Positions 21,915-35,000 of a DNA stretch of 64,000 nt are shown piece by piece. Position 1 is the stretch's first letter; every line of letters starts with the position of its first letter. Made by a program: the position numbers and the translations under genes. The notes under the pieces are model-generated. The model was not told where the DNA came from. It saw nothing but the letters and a program-made list of their open reading frames with translations, and searched no databases. The DNA is from Alitta virens (lineage: Eukaryota; Annelida; Polychaeta; Phyllodocida; Nereididae): the NCBI GenBank assembly GCA_932294295.1, contig OW028576.1, positions 40,993,247-41,057,246 of the forward strand, given 5' to 3'.

Positions 21915-22999
21915 CAGGAAAATCTAGAGCACATAGAAATGTGCAAATTGGCACGCAGGTATACATTAAATAAAAGGCAGAACGTCATAGAAGTCATTTC
22001 TGAAGAGATATCCGTTTGTCATGAATGACATGAAGCTATCGAATAAAAGGAATTCGGGTGAATTTGGCGCAAAAAATAGTGAACTCGGCTTAGTGAATTT
22101 GGCGAACGGTAAATTCGGCGCCATAGATAAAAAGAGAAAAAAGAGAATGTGTAAAATACGATTAACTTATATTATTGAAAATGATCAGCTGATTAATCAG
22201 AAAGTAACAAACTTTAATTATATATATATATATATATATTTTTTTTTTTCACAATTGCTTGTCATTTTTGTTGTTTTCGTGGTATATATTTGCATGTCAT
22301 GTTGTATTAAGCCACACTATATTTTTGCTGAGTCAACATGCACTTCATTGTCTACAAAAAAATGTCAGTAAGTTATTTAAACCTCAATTGGATAAAACTA
22401 TGGTTTATCCAAGTTTAAACATTCAGGGCAAACCCAAGATCAACGTGTGTACCAAGAGGTTGAAAATCCTATACAGTATGTTTTTGATACTGCTCCAAGC
22501 AAGCTAATCACTGATTGGCGGTTATATTTTGGGTCAACCCATTTCAACCAATGACAGCGCATAACACAAAGTAATCAAAATGGTGGTTGTCACTGAAAAT
22601 CACGACGGTCTTAGCTACGTTTTGAAGGCGAATTTTGCCGTTTTCAGAGGGAGTGGATACCGTATTTGTTCAGAAAGGTATTCTATGACTTTCTATCTTT
22701 TATTTAATGTTTACTTTGAGAAATTTGATCAACTTTTGACGAAGTTATGCGCTCCGGTTCGCTTTGATAATGTCACTGTCAGCCTCTCCCCCGAACATGC
22801 ACGAAGCTGTACAAACGCACTCCGGTCATTTCCGTCGGAGTTCGCCATCTTGTGGCCGGAAACAGCCGAGGTACTCGCGGAGGCAACAAACAACGATTTC
22901 AAGAAATGTATGGAACACATAAAACAAAACATAAGTGGAAAACACTCCAAAGGCAGTACACTATGGACGGACAAGGTGGCAGGGCGCTACGACGTGTAG
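21915..22999 (+). repeat. Dispersed repeat family R1 with a 139-codon frame
   Basis: Segments starting TCTAGAGCACATAGAAATGT, GATACTGCTCCAAGCAAGCT and AACACAAAGTAATCAAAATG recur in the same order at 27290-27480. The frame 22580-22999 encodes MVVVTENHDG...GRYDV. Part of it (NFAVFRGS.YRICSERYSMTF) recurs inverted at 27644-27800, and part is in the tandem duplication. I take it as repeat sequence with a chance frame, although translation cannot be excluded. Confidence 0.55.
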
Positions 23000-25900
23000 A
23001 AGTATGCTATATACACCCTTGAACGTATACCCGAACTAGCCTCATTGGATTAACATGTAAGTTCGAATTTGCCGCTCGAAAAATGGCAAACCGGACGCAT
23101 TACGCGAAAACGCCTCCACCAAGCAACGTAAGAATTGGCACTTTGTGCCAATAATTATAACAAGTGCTGTTTCATTTAAAGGTGTAGGGTGGGGGTTGGA
23201 CAGGAACGTTATATAAAAAGAGCGGGGGTGGGTTCACCAAAAGAGAAAACTGACTATTTTCTTAATATCATAATGAGGAAAAAAAGTTATCTGAAAATGT
23301 TTTGGTTCATCATCCCCACCCACCAAATTATTAAATGGAACAGCCCTGAAGAATTTGCAGGAAAACAATGTATTTATATAATTAACAATTTATTTCAGTA
23401 AAGTGACTGTTCTTAATGCAAAAAGCATTTGAAAAAATATAACAAGATCAACTTTTTTGAACAAATTTAACTCGCGAGTAAGATAAACGTAAGGTCTGAC
23501 TGAAGGCACTTTCTCAATATCAGCTGCAGTGGGAAATTTTATTTTCCGTGCTTGGTCTTTCAATACCATGGTAACAAATCGGAGCTGAAACAGACAGAAA
23601 AAAAAATTATTGTATTTCAAAAGTACATGGCTACGCCTCACACAATGTCACCAGCTTCGGCCAGTAAAACTACAGATTGGTCTCCTTACCACCCATTACG
23701 TATATAATACGATACATGTACATGTATAATTGTATGTATCATATGCCATTTTGTGCCAACCAGAATTATACATACCTGTACTAGGCCTATATATCCGCTG
23801 TTCTCATGCCTTGGCATATACATATTATTAATAACTAGACCTTACGGCTCTCACGACATAAAAACACAGTCAAGAGTGATAAATGAAATCTGACAGAGTG
23901 GTTCATTGAACGAAGTTCATGACCTTACCAATTGATACAATATTATCTAGATTTGCAAGCATTTAGATAGCTGGAAATGCTTCACTGAACGTTTTCAGGA
24001 TCACATAACAACCAGTAACTTGTTTAGGCCCTTGAGAGAGTGCAGTTCTAACATTCACCACCTGGGGCATTGACATAAACACTGGGCTGCATATTGGGTC
24101 AAGAACCTTGTCAGTTTGGGTGAAAATAGAGCCCAATTTTAGTAGGCGTTTGCCTTGTTTTTTTGACAGAAGGATGTTATTTCTAAAATCTGTCGAATAG
24201 CCAGCAATCTAAACACTCAGTAGCTCAGTTCTGTGCCATCCTGGAGTCCCCCCCCCCCCCCCCACTAGCTCCCCAAACAGAGGCTGAAATTGAGCCGCTG
24301 AATTCAACAACCTCAAAGAAGTCCTCTAATCTGAGTAAAGTGCTGATATGGACAGAAAAAAAACGAGGCTTTTGATCAACTTTTGACGAAGTTATGCGCT
24401 CCGGTTCGCTTTGATAATGTCACTGTCAGCCTCTCCCCCGAACACGCACGAAGCTGTACAAACGCACTTCGGTCATTTCCGTCGGAGTTCGCCATCTTGT
24501 GGCCGGCAACAGCCGAGGTACTCGCGGAGGCAACAAACAACGATTTCAAGAAATGTATGGAACACATAAAAAAAAAAAAAATTGGAAAACACTCCAAAGG
24601 CAGTACACAATGGACGGACAAGGTGGCAGGGCGCTATTGACGTGTAGAAGTATGCTATATACACGCTTGAACGTATACCCGAACTGGCCTCATTGGATTA
24701 ACATGTAAGTTCGAATTTGTCGCTCGAAAAATGGCAAACCGGACGCATTACGCGAAAACGCCTCCACCAAGCAACGTAAGAATTGGCACTTCGTGCCAAT
24801 AATTATAACAAGTGCTGTTTCATTTAAAGGTGTAGGGTGGGGGTTGGACAGGAACGTTATATAAAAAGAGCGGGGGTGGGTTCACCAAAAGAGAAAACTG
24901 ACTATTTTCTTAATATCATAATGAGGAAAAAAAGTTATCTGAAAATGTTTTGGTTCATCATCCCCACCCACCAAATTATTAAATGGAACAGCCCTGAAGA
25001 ATTTGCAGGAAAACAATGTATTTATATAATTAACAATTTATTTCAGTAAAGTGACTGTTCTTAATGCAAAAAGCATTTGAAAAAATATAACAAGATCAAC
25101 TTTTTTGAACAAATTTAACTCGCGAGTAAGATAAACGTAAGGTCTGACTGAAGGCACTTTCTCAATATCAGCTGCAGTGGGAAATTTTATTTTCCGTGCT
25201 TGGTCTTTCAATACCATGGTAACAAATCGGAGCTGAAACAGACAGAAAAAAATATTAATGGATTTCAAAAGTACATGGCTACGCCTCACACAATGTCACC
25301 AGCTTCGGCCAGTAAAACTACAGATTGGTCTCCTTACCACCCATTACGTATATAATACGATACATGTACATGTATAATTGTATGTATCATATGCCATTTT
25401 GTGCCAACCAGAATTATACATACCTGTACTAGGCCTATATATCCGCTGTTCTCATGCCTTGGCATATACATATTATTAATAACTAGACCTTACGGCTCTC
25501 ACGACATAAAAACACAGTCAAGAGTGATAAATGAAATCTGACAGAGTGGTTCATTGAACGAAGTTCATGACCTTACCAATTGATACAATATTATCTAGAT
25601 TTGCAAGCATTTAGATAGCTGGAAATGCTTCACTGAACGTTTTCAGGATCACATAACAACCAGTAACTTGTTTAGGCCCTTGAGAGAGTGCAGTTCTAAC
25701 ATTCACCACCTGGGGCATTGACATAAACACTGGGCTGCATATTGGGTCAAGAACCTTGCCAGTTTGGGTGAAAAAATAGCCCAGTTATAGTAGGTTTTTG
25801 CCTCGTTTCTTGACAGAAGGATGTTATTTCCAAAATCTGTCGAATAGCCAGCAATCTAAACACTCAGTAGCTCAGTTCTGTGCCATCCTGGAGTCCCCCC

Positions 25901-26022
25901 CCCCCCCCCCCCCCACTAGCTCCCCAAACAGAGGCTGAAATTGAGCCGCTGAATTAAACAACCTCAAAGCAGTCCTCTAATCTGAGTAAAGTTCTGATAT
26001 GGACAGAAAAAAAACGAGGCTT
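22727..26022. repeat. 1,648-bp tandem duplication, two near-identical units
   Basis: Unit 1 is about 22727-24374 and unit 2 about 24375-26022. They match almost base for base, for example GGTGTAGGGTGGGGGTTGG at 23181 and 24829. Differences include the poly-C length (16 at 24248, 20 at 25895), an A-run in unit 2 near 24569 and a few substitutions. The junction has a short TTT/TTTT overlap. Each unit holds a copy of the minus-strand terminal exon of the unidentified gene. The duplication looks recent. Confidence 0.92.
23390..23584 (-). other. Second copy of the terminal exon of the unidentified gene
   Basis: This has the same acceptor (TCTGTCTGTTTCAG), the same coding part from LRFVTMVLKDQ and the same stop overlapping AATAAA as 25038-25232. 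It lies exactly one duplication unit (1,648 bases) further along the transcript. It encodes the same peptide, so splicing to it would give the same protein with a different 3' end. It could be an alternative last exon or simply unused. Confidence 0.7.
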
Positions 26023-29000
26023 TTTCTGTCAAATACAACATTGAAATTACATTATAAGCTCTCATTTCAATCACCTCCATCTCATCTGATCTCATCACCC
26101 CAAACCAATATTATAAGATCCAGCAAACTGCAAGCAGCACTGGCTGGCTGGCTGGCTCAAACAGGCATAATAATGTTACTCACCTTTACGCCAACGAGAC
26201 CAACGCCAAGACGTATAGGCTCATATGGTGTCGAGAAGGAAGGAAAGGACTCAACATTATGACTTGCCAACAACTGACCAATTAGTTGTGGGAGAAAACA
26301 TCTAACCTGCTTCTTGTCATTTAAGTCCAGTTGCCTACAAAATAAAATTAAAAAAACATGACTGAAACGCTGGGTTTTACAATCTTTAATTAGTTAATTT
26401 TACATTTGAATAACTTTTAGTTTGTCAGTCAATTCATCCATTTTTACCCAAGAGGAGAGAAACAGCAGAAAATATCCACAAAAACAAGACATATGCATGT
26501 TTTTGTAAGCTGATGCTTCCCTTTACATTGATTACCCATAGTCTTCTCTGAGACTCCATATACAGCGCTCATCTAAATTATAAGTGGAAAGTAGCCAGTC
26601 AAACATGAAGTTGCTCTCGAAAGTAAGTGCACTCCCATGCAATTTACCTGCTTAATCTAAATCTGGTGAAAAATATGCATTCATTCATGCAAAAGATATA
26701 TACTCTATAAAGTCATTCATCAGAATATGTAGAGATTCCACAAATATTGAACATTTCAATCTGTCGCCCAATATGCAAAAGTACACCCCAAAGAATCTTG
26801 ACCATGTATTGCACTGATTGTTATTGTTAAACTAACACAACCTAACAGTTGTTATACTTTTCTGCTTGGTTAATTTGCACACTTTGTTGACAATTTTAAA
26901 AGCTCTTTAAAACAATTTATGGTTTTTTATCCATAAATATCCTGAAAACTGGTATTTTTCATTGAGCTTCGTATTGATCAACAAACCAAGAACAAAATAA
27001 CTGAAATTGCACATGGGATGTGAAGAGCTCTGCCCATTATAGCGGGGACAATGTGATCCGTAGTTGGATCCAAATGAAATCGTGGCATTGTGACCAATGT
27101 TCAGACTAAGGAAAAATTCAGTGCCAGTCTTTCGGAGGGGAAGCACTCTTAACTAGACCGGTGAAGCAGTTTGCGTCAGTCCAAACCTGGCGACTAGGGA
27201 GCATTGCTTTCCCTGAAAAACGTTTAATATTTCAGAGCATAAGCTCGCTCCGCTCGCCGAGCGATATTGTTGATATCAAGATATTGTTGAAAAACTAGAG
27301 CACATAGAAATGTGCAAATGACGCGCGGTAGGTGTTTGATACTGCTCCAAGCAAGCTAATGACTGATTGGCTGTTATATTTTGGGACAACTCATTTCAAC
27401 CAATCACAGCGCATAACACAAAGTAATCAAAATGGCCATTGTCACTGATAATAACGACGATCTTAGCTACGTTTTGAAAGGAAATTGGTTTATTTTTTGC
27501 ATCTTAAGGGACATAACTGTATTTTATGGATTATCAATATGATACTTGAGCATTTAAATTTTTAGATGTGCAACAAAGGCGGCTGGAGGATTGTTGTATA
27601 CATGTTTGACGTCTGTACCATTTGACAGCTGACAGTGACATTATTAAAGCGAACATTCGCTAACCACGACGACCGGAGCACATAACTTCGTCAAAACTTG
27701 ATCAAATTTCTCAAAGTATACATTAAATAAAAGCCAGAAAGTCATAGAATACCTTTCTGAACAAATACGGTATACACTCCCTCTGAAAACGGCAAAATTC
27801 GCTGTGTTACGCTGGTTCTGTTGTAGCAGTGACCTACATAGCCGTCTAGACACGTCACTGCGCATGCGCTAATACATTAAAGTAAGGAAAGAGGCCCCCG
27901 GTGGGTTTTCAAAACTGAACGACCAATAAAAAGTATAAGACACCGCAAGAATTCCCCGCCTGGGGCCTCTCGCCCGAACATGCACGAAGCTGTACAACGC
28001 ACTTCGGTCATTTCCGTTGGATTTTCGCCATCTTGTGACCGGAAACAGCCAAGGGACTTGCGGAGGCAACAAACAACGATTTCAAGAAATGTATGGAACA
28101 CATTAAACAAAACATGAGTGGAAAACACTCCAAAGGCAGTACACTAAACATGGACAACTTGGCAGGCCGCTACGACGTGTAGAAGTATGCTATATACACG
28201 CTTGAACGTATACCCGAACTGGCCTCATTGGATTAACATGTAAGTTACAGCGTCATAAATGAAAAAAATTGTGAATTTTGACTTAATAAACGTTTGCCAC
28301 ACGAAATACATCTGCTCTAGGTTTACACATACCTGTTTTCTATTGTATCGCACTCAGATAAGGTCAATTTCTGCCAATTTTAATCAATTTCTGTAGCATA
28401 TTTGAAATCACATTTCGTTGATAATACATGACAGCCGCCTAGTTCCGCCAAAACTCACAAGAGGGCTCCGGCGATGTTTCAACGCCCCCTAGTGGATATG
28501 AAGATTTCAAGCGGGAAATCTATTTATGGCATGGTGGCGCTTTGATCCGCGCATGCGCAACAGTTGTGTTTACGAACGCCATCACGCCAAACAGACTAAA
28601 AATCGGACTGATGTTTTTCCGAAATTTTGCCTTATTTTTCTTGCGTCCTGCCTTCACCATTGCAGGCCACGGCACCCTTGTGTCGTCCTAATCATTGTAC
28701 TCTCATTGGCGGCGTCTACGACTTCATTCTGTTGTGTTGTCCCAAGTTTAAGGTGCGGACTCGTCAGACCACGTGCGTTCCTGAAATCTCCAACTTGCAA
28801 CTGTCAACAAGGTCAGTACTTCTCGTCTCTAGTATATTTCAGGTTCTGGTTTACTTGCCATCATTGTGCACTCGTTGTGTTGTTGCCCCTAAATGTGGGC
28901 TTTGTACCCTGAATATGCAAGGACGAGCTGGTATTTTTCCAGTCTTTGCGACGACGATTTGGTTGTCCCCGTTTTTGTTTCTGCTGCTCGCAGTTATGTG

Positions 29001-32000
29001 CCTGCCTTTAAACCTACACCTGTATGTTGGCTCTGAATCTTGCCTTTTTCTGTGCCGTTTTTCTGTGTGTTGCAGATACCCCCCACCAGACGTGGTAGAC
29101 CTACCAAGCGGCCTCAGCGGTACCACTCCCCAGACTTGGACCGGTTACCTGCCCCAGCTCGCTCGGCCACCAGATCAGACCGTTCGGCAGATCCAACCAC
29201 CAGGCCTTGTCCGTCCCCACCACCACAGCAGGATGTCCCACAGCCGCAACAGGACGTCTCTGCTCCGCAAGCCGGCCAACACCTTGACCAGGCAACGTTG
29301 TCTACACTTCGCTCTTGAGGTCACTAAAAGTGTGTTAACCAACCTTGCTAGCTGGGGAATTTTGCCCGCTGCCCCCTCGTCAACAGAGCCACCACCTCCT
29401 GCACCCCTGCCAAACGTCTCCATTGCTGACCACCCCGGCACGATCTTAACCTCAGGCTCCTCCATGCTGGTCAGTCCTTCTCAAACCCTGAGGCAAGTGA
29501 CCAGCCTACTTTCCGTCCTATGACCCTTCATTTGGGTGCCACCATAGCCCAAAAAATAAAGTCGAGGATTTGGGCTGGAGAATTTGTCTAGCTCACCTCG
29601 TTGGGCACATCAACCACTGAGCCGCCCCTCTCCATCACGGTTGGTAACGGCCAATCCCAACAAACACTGGCCATATCTTCCCACTCGAGGTCCACCCAAA
29701 TCCACAATATTTTCGAGTGGACTGATCTTTTCATCACATTTGCTGCAGTATTCCCTGAGCGTCACCCCCATCAGGCCCTAACATTGTTCAAGTACTGTAA
29801 TGTCATTCACAGCCTGTCCTGCAGGCGCCCCCTTCAATGGTGGGTGTTTTATGACTCCCAATTTCGCCGCCTCAAAGCTCAGGACCCATCCATGTCATGG
29901 GGTGCAATCCACCAGGAACTATACCTGCACTGCCTGAGTCAGGCACCTGGGCCCTTGCAACCTGGCTCCAATGCCAACGAAGCCAACTCGTGCAGTAAAC
30001 CCATGCGTAGGGGCCCTGAAGGCGAATGACGGCAACTGCGACAAAGAAAACTGCCGATTCCGCCACCTTACCTCGGAGGCCATCTCCGGTACCTCTGGAA
30101 AAGGTGCCCCTCAACCCTCGGCCCGTCATCATGCCCCACACTGTTCCAACCATCCAGGCGGCCAAAACAGCCATTAACTACGAAGGATTCCCGCAACGCA
30201 AATGGATATTGGCCGCTGGCATTCTCTGGTTTTCCAGCACTATCCACTGTTTGCTCATTTCCCGTCCGTAGCCATCTCCGTCCACCATCAAGTCCAGCCA
30301 TTAGGCTCCCCTGTTTTCTCCTCTTTATTTTTCATGGGCTGTCAGCAGGGCCTAGGCCCAGACCCTCCTGCCAATCACAACTAGAATGCACATGGTATGT
30401 GCGGAGCTCTGCCCTTTGTGACATAGTTTCCCGTCATTTATGTGGGTTGCATACTTGGCCAAGAACCATATTCGCAACAAGCAACTGAGGATATGCACAC
30501 AGCTGCTATATCGCAAAAACGAGCTGTATCGAAAAAAACTAAGTTGGAATGAGTCAAGAACACAGAAATGTAGCATTAGAATGACTTATCTGGGGACGCG
30601 GGGGCCTTGAAGTGGTCAATAAGGCCAACGTGTGGAAAAACGGCAACCTTGCTGACTGTGGGCTTCCCCCGTTGTGGGGATTCCCTTGATGACGTCATAC
30701 GGACGTCTCGTGCTATGGCGAGACTACGCACACAGGTAGTAGAGCGCAAGAACGACCTCTAACAGAGAAAACTAAGTTGGAATGAGTAAATAACATAAAC
30801 GTAGAGTTATAATGACCTATGTGGAGTGACAAAGGGTTAGAAAAGGCAGCGTGGGAAAAATGCAAGCACGCCTACTGTGGGGTTCCCCCAGGGGGAATCC
30901 GGTGATGATGTCATACACCCCTCTCGCGCTATGGCGAGACTACGCAGCAGTGGAAGGGACACAGGCTGGCAGAAAATGCGCGTTTTGTAGATAATGCAGC
31001 CACGAAACACGCTGAACAGCAATAGCAGCCTGTACAAGGGGAATATGTAGCGTTAAACCACGGGATGTAGCGGAAGACGGCATGTAACTTCTGTTATCAC
31101 AGGACGTTTTTGTGGGTAGGGCGACGTCATCTCGCGAGATCGATGTACTAACAAAACCTCTGCCCCACAGAGTGGGGCAGAGCTAATTATCAGGCTGCCA
31201 GCTGGTGCTGAGCCCCTCTTAAGTGCTACTAGTCTAGGCTGGGTCTACCTCTGTGCCGTCAGCAGGCGCTGGGTCAGAGCTATATTCCAGCGACACCTTT
31301 CTTTCTCCCCCCAATTTTGCCTGAGGCTGTCAGCTGGTGCTGAGTCTCCCCTTGCCTTCCGTCTGTCTGCTGGCTGCACCTGTCAGGTGGGGTATTCTGT
31401 TCGAACTGTGGCCGGTTAACTTCCCCCACATTCTAACTGACACATAAATTCAAGTATTATCACTGTCAGTTACCACCTGATGCCATCCTTCGTCATTGCA
31501 ATAAATGACAATTCCAACCTGACCCGGTGACTTTGTTGTCAGTCAAAAAGTTCTCGGCACAGCCAGCTACAGACATAAAATAAGATTCACATGGAATAGT
31601 CCTTAGTTCTGGCAATTTGACATTTACAATATATTAAAATTACATCCACATGATTTGAATTCAATAACAAGCAAATTGAGCAAATTATTCACAGATTTTT
31701 AATGTCAACAAAACTGAACAGGCACAGTGGCGCCATTGCATGTGACTGCTGGGGGGGGGGGGGGGGGGGCGTTGCAACGGCAAAAGCATGAACTAATGAA
31801 TGTAAATAAAAATGCTTCTTAAAACGATGTTTCTAATGCCTTTTTCATGACTATATGAGTGCGATGCAATAGTAAACAGAGCAGTCCTGTACATAACGAC
31901 GAAATAGGGTATGCTAACGTGTTTGTTGAAAAAACGATGTTAAAGATGTCAAATTCAAGGAATTCCTATACAAGTTGTTCTGACCCCACAGCGTCTAATG

Positions 32001-35000
32001 CAATGTAGGTTGGTTCTGGCTAGTATAGCATATTCCGTGGAGATTGTGTGTACCAAAACTAAGGGGGAAAATGATAAATAAGATTAAAATTGTAATGGAA
32101 TATTGTTCTAAAGAATAAATAATTTGTAAAATAGACTTATAAAGAACTTTTAAGATATGTTACATACACAATATTTTCATGATTGACAAGTGATTGTTGG
32201 TCTAATTTTCCTGCCGCCATGTTTGTTTTGTTGACACAATGCATTGCGGGTTAGTATCTTTTCTTTTAATTTTGTGAAAATATGGCCTGTCACTTATTGA
32301 AGGTAATCTATCATTGTTGACAAAAAAATAAATACAGGTTTTTGCATAGGAAAAATTGTTTCACAAAATATTGAAGATTGAAAGGCCTGGAAAAAGTGCA
32401 GTATAGCAGGACCCAGATTTAGCTTAAGATCATATTTAGCTAGCCTCATTGCCAAGCATATGACGTCAAAGCTTGAATTCAATGTATGATGTCACAAGCA
32501 AATGACGGCGGATTTTATGCTCACGGTAGGAACAATGCTTATTTTTCTTTTTTCTTACCTACACAAATGTTATTCTTGTTGAATAGGACCTTCAAAATTT
32601 GGTGAGTGTTGCTCAAAATAATGTTTGTATTTTATATCATTTGGACGCCAAATATGGTCATAAATTTGGGTCTGTTTACTGCACTAAACCCAAAGTTTAT
32701 CAATTTTCACCAACAATACACCAGACAATATATGTACATGTCACAAAAACAAAGATCTAATATTGTTCAGAGACTAGCAGCCTTTGAAGAATCAATTGCA
32801 CTTGGGCCTTATGCATGAGGCACTTAGCTCCTGGCCCATGAAATTCTGGCTTTTATTTAATGTATAGTTTGTGAAAATTGATACATTTTGGACAAAGTTA
32901 TGCGGTCCGGTTGTCGTGCATAGCTTTCGCTTCGGTTGTTTGTCACAATATTTCCAAATAATTCAAGCTACAGAGGTGACATTGGTCATGAAATCTGTCA
33001 AAACTGACCAGGCATCTATCTTTAGGGTTGTCATTTACCCATAAGTCCCACAAACTACAGAAAACATACCTTCTGTTCTAGCGTTGACCTACATAGCCGT
33101 CTAGACATGTCACTGCGCATGCGCAAATAAATTAAAGTAAAGGAAAGAGGCCCCCGGTGGCTTTTCACAATTGAACGACCAGTCAAGGCTAAGGCACTGC
33201 AAGAGTTCCTTGCCTGGGCCTCATGCTTGAACATGCACGATTCCGTACAACGTACTTTGGTAATTTCCGTAAGAGTTCGCCATCTTGTTCATGGGAGAGG
33301 CACAGCATGAATGAGACATATTTTTACCGGCAATTTGCACCCACTTGCACTGGATGAAACGCTACCAAAAAGTATACAGCTCTGAAGCAAGTCGTCAACT
33401 GCCTGCTGACGGAACGACAAGTCTGTAGAGTAATTTTTCTGGCCTGAATCGCGGCAAATTTAAAATCACATGTAAAGTCAATGGGCACGAAACTAGTTTC
33501 GTGCCCATTGACTTTACATGTGATTTTAAATTTGGCGCCGACCTAGTTGTAAAACTAGATACCTTCCCTCGTCGCTGTGACTTTCGATAACTTACAAAAG
33601 CTCTGCCCCCGGAGAGGGAGAAAAGCTTAATATTTGCTGCATAAAATTTTTGTTGGAAAAGTATTGGCAGTAGAGACCTGTTATTTTGGATTTTTTTTCT
33701 AATAAGAAGTGTATCTACCCGATCACATTTTTTCAGGGTAATCTGAGGGGGTCAAGTGGGAAAATTTTCCTAAATTAAATTTTGATGAACTGACATGGAA
33801 TCAATGACTCAGTTGTAAGGTTCTATCACTTTCCAGGCAAACGTTCTGGATTAAAGTAAACGAGCCAACACACAATGCAGACCATCAAAACATCATCATC
33901 ATCAGAGTGACTCCGATGCCATGAAAAGCTTTCTTTGCAGTATACCAGTATCTCTTCAGTGACTGTTTTAGTACAGTTTGTGAAATAATAATAAAATGCA
34001 ATGGACTTACCGCAAGAAGGGCGGCAGACTTCCAGTTTGAACATGATCACGAGCGCTTTCCACCATGTCAAACTGGTCATTCGCTTCACCATCACTTAGT
34101 TCTTTTCCAGACTTTTCCAAAGACTCATCAAATGTACCATCAGGAAGTCCTTCAAGCAGTCCAGCAGGCAGTCCATCCACTGTAAAAATGTACAGTTAGT
34201 TTCATAGAAAACGGTCAACTCTAGCAACCCTTACCTGACTGGTCAAAGCATGCAAAAGTCAACTTCTATAGCCAATAGTCGGCTTACATCTACCACCAGA
34301 GAAGTATAAACCTTGGCTAATGAACAAAATTAATCTATCATAAATATGCAATTTTAGATCCGGCTTTGAGTAGCCACCTAAAGTAGCTTTGGTTAGGTTC
34401 GATTTGACAGGCCGTTTTTAATGAAACTAACTATGCTGTTTATTTAAACATAGGCTGCACGACAGCAAACCCTCAACGAATGGCAACATAATACACATGC
34501 TTCATCAATATTGTAACAAATCTAGACATTACACTATCTTTTGTATGTTATTTTTGTCAATTCAAGGCATTTATGATTGATAATGTTAAATTCCAAATCA
34601 AATGAATGCACACACGGCAAATTAGATTTCTTACCGATATGCGAGATATTTTTTCAGGTTTGGCAAACTTAACCCACCCTGCGGGTTTAACCCGAGTTTG
34701 GGCTAAATAGATGTTTTGCCAGCAGTGGGTTAAACCTGAGTTAAAACCTAAAATTTAACTTATAATCAGTAGTAAGAGTGCAAATATTAAGCAGGACATA
34801 ACCAAGATGAATGTTGGGTTGTTACCCCCAATTTTGTAAAAACTCAAATTACTTGATGTGTTAGCATTTTATTGCCTTTTTTTTTTAAATCTCAAATTAT
34901 GATCATTGGAAGTCAGCAGACCAGGACATTTAACATAAGTGTTACAGAATGGTCCTATGTGCTACAGTTTTTCTGACTAATGTCTCAGTGCTACTGGGTC

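Larger units (their letters stand above)
28526..31190 (+). mobile_element. Retroelement relic, DIRS/Ngaro-like gag region
   Basis: A Pro/Arg-rich start (PPTRRGRPTKRPQRYHSPDL near 29075) is followed in another frame by 29601-30029, encoding FEWTDLFITFAAVFPERHPH and WWVFYDSQFRRLKA. A frameshifted Cys/His-rich NDGNCDKENCRFRHL follows near 30025-30068. This order (Arg/Pro-rich, a Trp-rich helical domain, then a C-C-H finger) is known to me from Gag-like proteins of tyrosine-recombinase retroelements in invertebrates. No reverse transcriptase or recombinase is seen, so only the 5' part plus a 3' repeat region (30385-31190) remains. The class is tentative. Confidence 0.5.

Noticed and set aside
22580..22999. 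139-codon frame as a host gene
   Set aside because: It lies in dispersed repeat R1 and partly in the tandem duplication, and has no splice or family support.
28627..29523. 298-codon plus-strand frame
   Set aside because: It runs across two different frames of the retroelement relic. The recognisable Arg/Pro-rich part is read in another frame.
31190..31520. LTR at the right of the retroelement relic
   Set aside because: No matching direct copy was found at the left side; only short internal repeats (CAGCTGGTGCTGAG) are seen.
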